Part shown: positions 8,288 through 8,991 of the stretch, piece after piece
Numbering within the stretch: position 1 is the first letter of the stretch
Layout of the letters: each line of letters begins with the position of its first letter
Assembly: GCA_002401945.1 (NCBI GenBank)
Contig: NVUP01000009.1
Coordinates: forward strand, 45,702 to 54,692
Source of the DNA: Paracoccaceae bacterium
Lineage (GTDB): Bacteria; Pseudomonadota; Alphaproteobacteria; Rhodobacterales; Rhodobacteraceae
Length of the DNA stretch: 8,991 bases
Reading direction: 5' to 3'
Notes under the pieces: model-generated
The model's database searches: none
The model's input: only the letters and a program-made list of their open reading frames with translations
What the model was told of the DNA's origin: nothing
Made by a program: the position numbers and the translations under genes

Positions 8288-8292
8288 TCCTC
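8288..8292 (-). promoter_or_regulatory. Ribosome binding site deciding the ATPase start
   Basis: On the minus strand gagga lies 4 nt before the ATG at 8283. It favours this start over the upstream in-frame TTG at 8337. Confidence 0.6.
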
Positions 8293-8350
8293 AGGCACAA
8301 CCAAGCACCCAGAAAGCCGGGACGCATCGGTCGTCAATAGTGGGGCAAAG

Positions 8351-8378
8351 CAGGGCGGTCAGAAATCCAACCGCCCTG
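8351..8378 (-). terminator. Intercistronic hairpin between binding-protein and ATPase genes
   Basis: Perfect 9-bp inverted repeat (cagggcggt at 8351-8359, accgccctg at 8370-8378) with a 10-nt loop, starting about 10 nt beyond the binding-protein stop codon. On the transcribed strand it is followed by ctttgcccc, so there is no strong U-run. The placement suits a partial terminator or 3'-end stabiliser that keeps binding-protein mRNA more abundant than the downstream membrane and enzyme genes, as known for other binding-protein-dependent operons. Confidence 0.55.
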
Positions 8379-8388
8379 ACAGGTCACA

Positions 8389-8991
8389 TTACTTCGAGAT
8401 CCAACCCGACCAAGTACCTTCGTTGGCAGCCAACCAAGCGTCGCTCACCTCGTCGACGCTGCCGCCGCCCAGATCAACAGCCGTCACCATGGCACCCATG
8501 TCATCGTTGCTGATGGTGAAAGCCTCGACAGCCGATGCGGCACCGGGCCATTTGTCAGCCAGACCAGACCAGGCAACTTTCCAGATTGGACCAGTGGGTT
8601 TGCCGCAGTCATAAGCCATTGACGGGTTCATCCCCACCGACGGGTCCGAGTAACACTCGCTGGAATAGGCCGGGAACTTCACAAAACTCCCGTCGTATTT
8701 GGACGGAGCCCAATGCGGTGCGTAAACCCACAGCACAATCGGAGCCTTACGCTGATAGGCACTTTCCAACTCAGCAAACAGCGCCGCATCGGTGCCTGCG
8801 TGCACAACTTCAAAATCCATCTCCAGCGCTTCGACACGTTCATCGTCAAAGCCGCCCCATGTCACCGGGCCACCCAGATACCGGCCCATCGGCGCAGTTT
8901 CCGGGGTCGAGAATTCCTGCGCACAATCGTTCAGCGCTTTCCAATCCGGCAACCCCGGACAGAGCTCTTCCATATAGGCCGGATACCACCA
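8389..8991 (-). CDS. Quaternary-amine ABC transporter substrate-binding protein, OpuAC/TmoX-like (N-terminus beyond window)
   Basis: Periplasmic binding protein that delivers substrate to the permease. Only the C-terminal 200 residues are present; the frame is still open at base 8991 (reading WWYPAYMEELCPGLP), so the signal peptide and first lobe, roughly 100-120 residues if it has the usual length of about 320, lie outside. The fragment has the OpuAC-type pattern: GGPVTWGGFDDERVEAL, HAGTDAALFAELESAY, then PIVLWVYAPHWAPSKYDG. Many tryptophans and tyrosines near the cleft segments fit the aromatic cage that binds trimethylammonium groups. Cysteines in CPGLPDW, NDCAQ, SSECYSD and YDCGKP could form disulfides in the periplasm. 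The combination most resembles TmoX-type TMAO-binding proteins by recall; glycine betaine, choline or carnitine remain possible. First gene of the operon visible here; its promoter is not in the window. Confidence 0.88.
   Translation of the reverse strand, partial: WWYPAYMEELCPGLPDWKALNDCAQEFSTPETAPMGRYLGGPVTWGGFDDERVEALEMDFEVVHAGTDAALFAELESAYQRKAPIVLWVYAPHWAPSKYDGSFVKFPAYSSECYSDPSVGMNPSMAYDCGKPTGPIWKVAWSGLADKWPGAASAVEAFTISNDDMGAMVTAVDLGGGSVDEVSDAWLAANEGTWSGWISK

Noticed and set aside
8284..8337. 18-residue N-terminal extension of the ATPase from a TTG at 8337
   Set aside because: The ATG at 8283 has a good ribosome binding site and gives a standard ProV-like N-terminus; the extension has no family resemblance.
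1..8991. Search for tRNA or rRNA genes, insertion sequences, CRISPR repeats, attachment sites and phage genes
   Set aside because: Coding density is near complete, the gaps are 3, 40, 8 and 105 nt, and none contains such a structure; no repeated units were noticed by eye.

Overview
The window reads as a chromosomal segment of a marine Roseobacter-type alphaproteobacterium (Rhodobacterales). The inference rests on moderately high GC, a TRAP importer beside a quaternary-amine ABC importer, and an 800-residue FAD/GcvT-type demethylating dehydrogenase, a family that is multicopy in this clade. No species can be named from sequence alone. There are seven protein genes in two convergent blocks and almost no non-coding DNA. 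I see no RNA gene, mobile element, CRISPR array or long repeat.

Plus-strand block (1-1871): the small and large membrane subunits of a TRAP transporter (DctQ, DctM), 3 nt apart. DctQ is cut by the left edge, and the periplasmic solute-binding subunit (DctP) must lie outside the window if the set is complete. The substrate cannot be inferred. The N-terminus of DctQ appears to lack the usual first membrane helix.

Minus-strand block (8991 down to 1912): one apparent operon of five genes. In transcription order these are a periplasmic quaternary-amine-binding protein (cut by the right edge), a ProV-type ATPase, a double-length permease made of two ProW-like halves, a choline-kinase/APH-fold small-molecule kinase, and a dimethylglycine/sarcosine dehydrogenase-like flavoprotein fused to a folate-binding GcvT module. 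ATPase/permease overlap as GTGA, permease/kinase overlap as ATGA, and kinase/dehydrogenase are 8 nt apart. The only real gap, 105 nt between binding protein and ATPase, holds a perfect 9-bp hairpin that may protect or attenuate the transcript.

Working model (inference): the ABC system imports a methylated amine such as a betaine, TMAO-like compound or choline-type molecule. The kinase phosphorylates an alcohol-bearing substrate or intermediate, and the dehydrogenase oxidatively removes N-methyl groups and passes the one-carbon unit to tetrahydrofolate. The ABC genes most resemble the TmoXVW (trimethylamine N-oxide) group from memory, but the true substrate is open. The kinase tightly coupled between importer and demethylase is the least expected element and the best candidate for an undescribed pathway.
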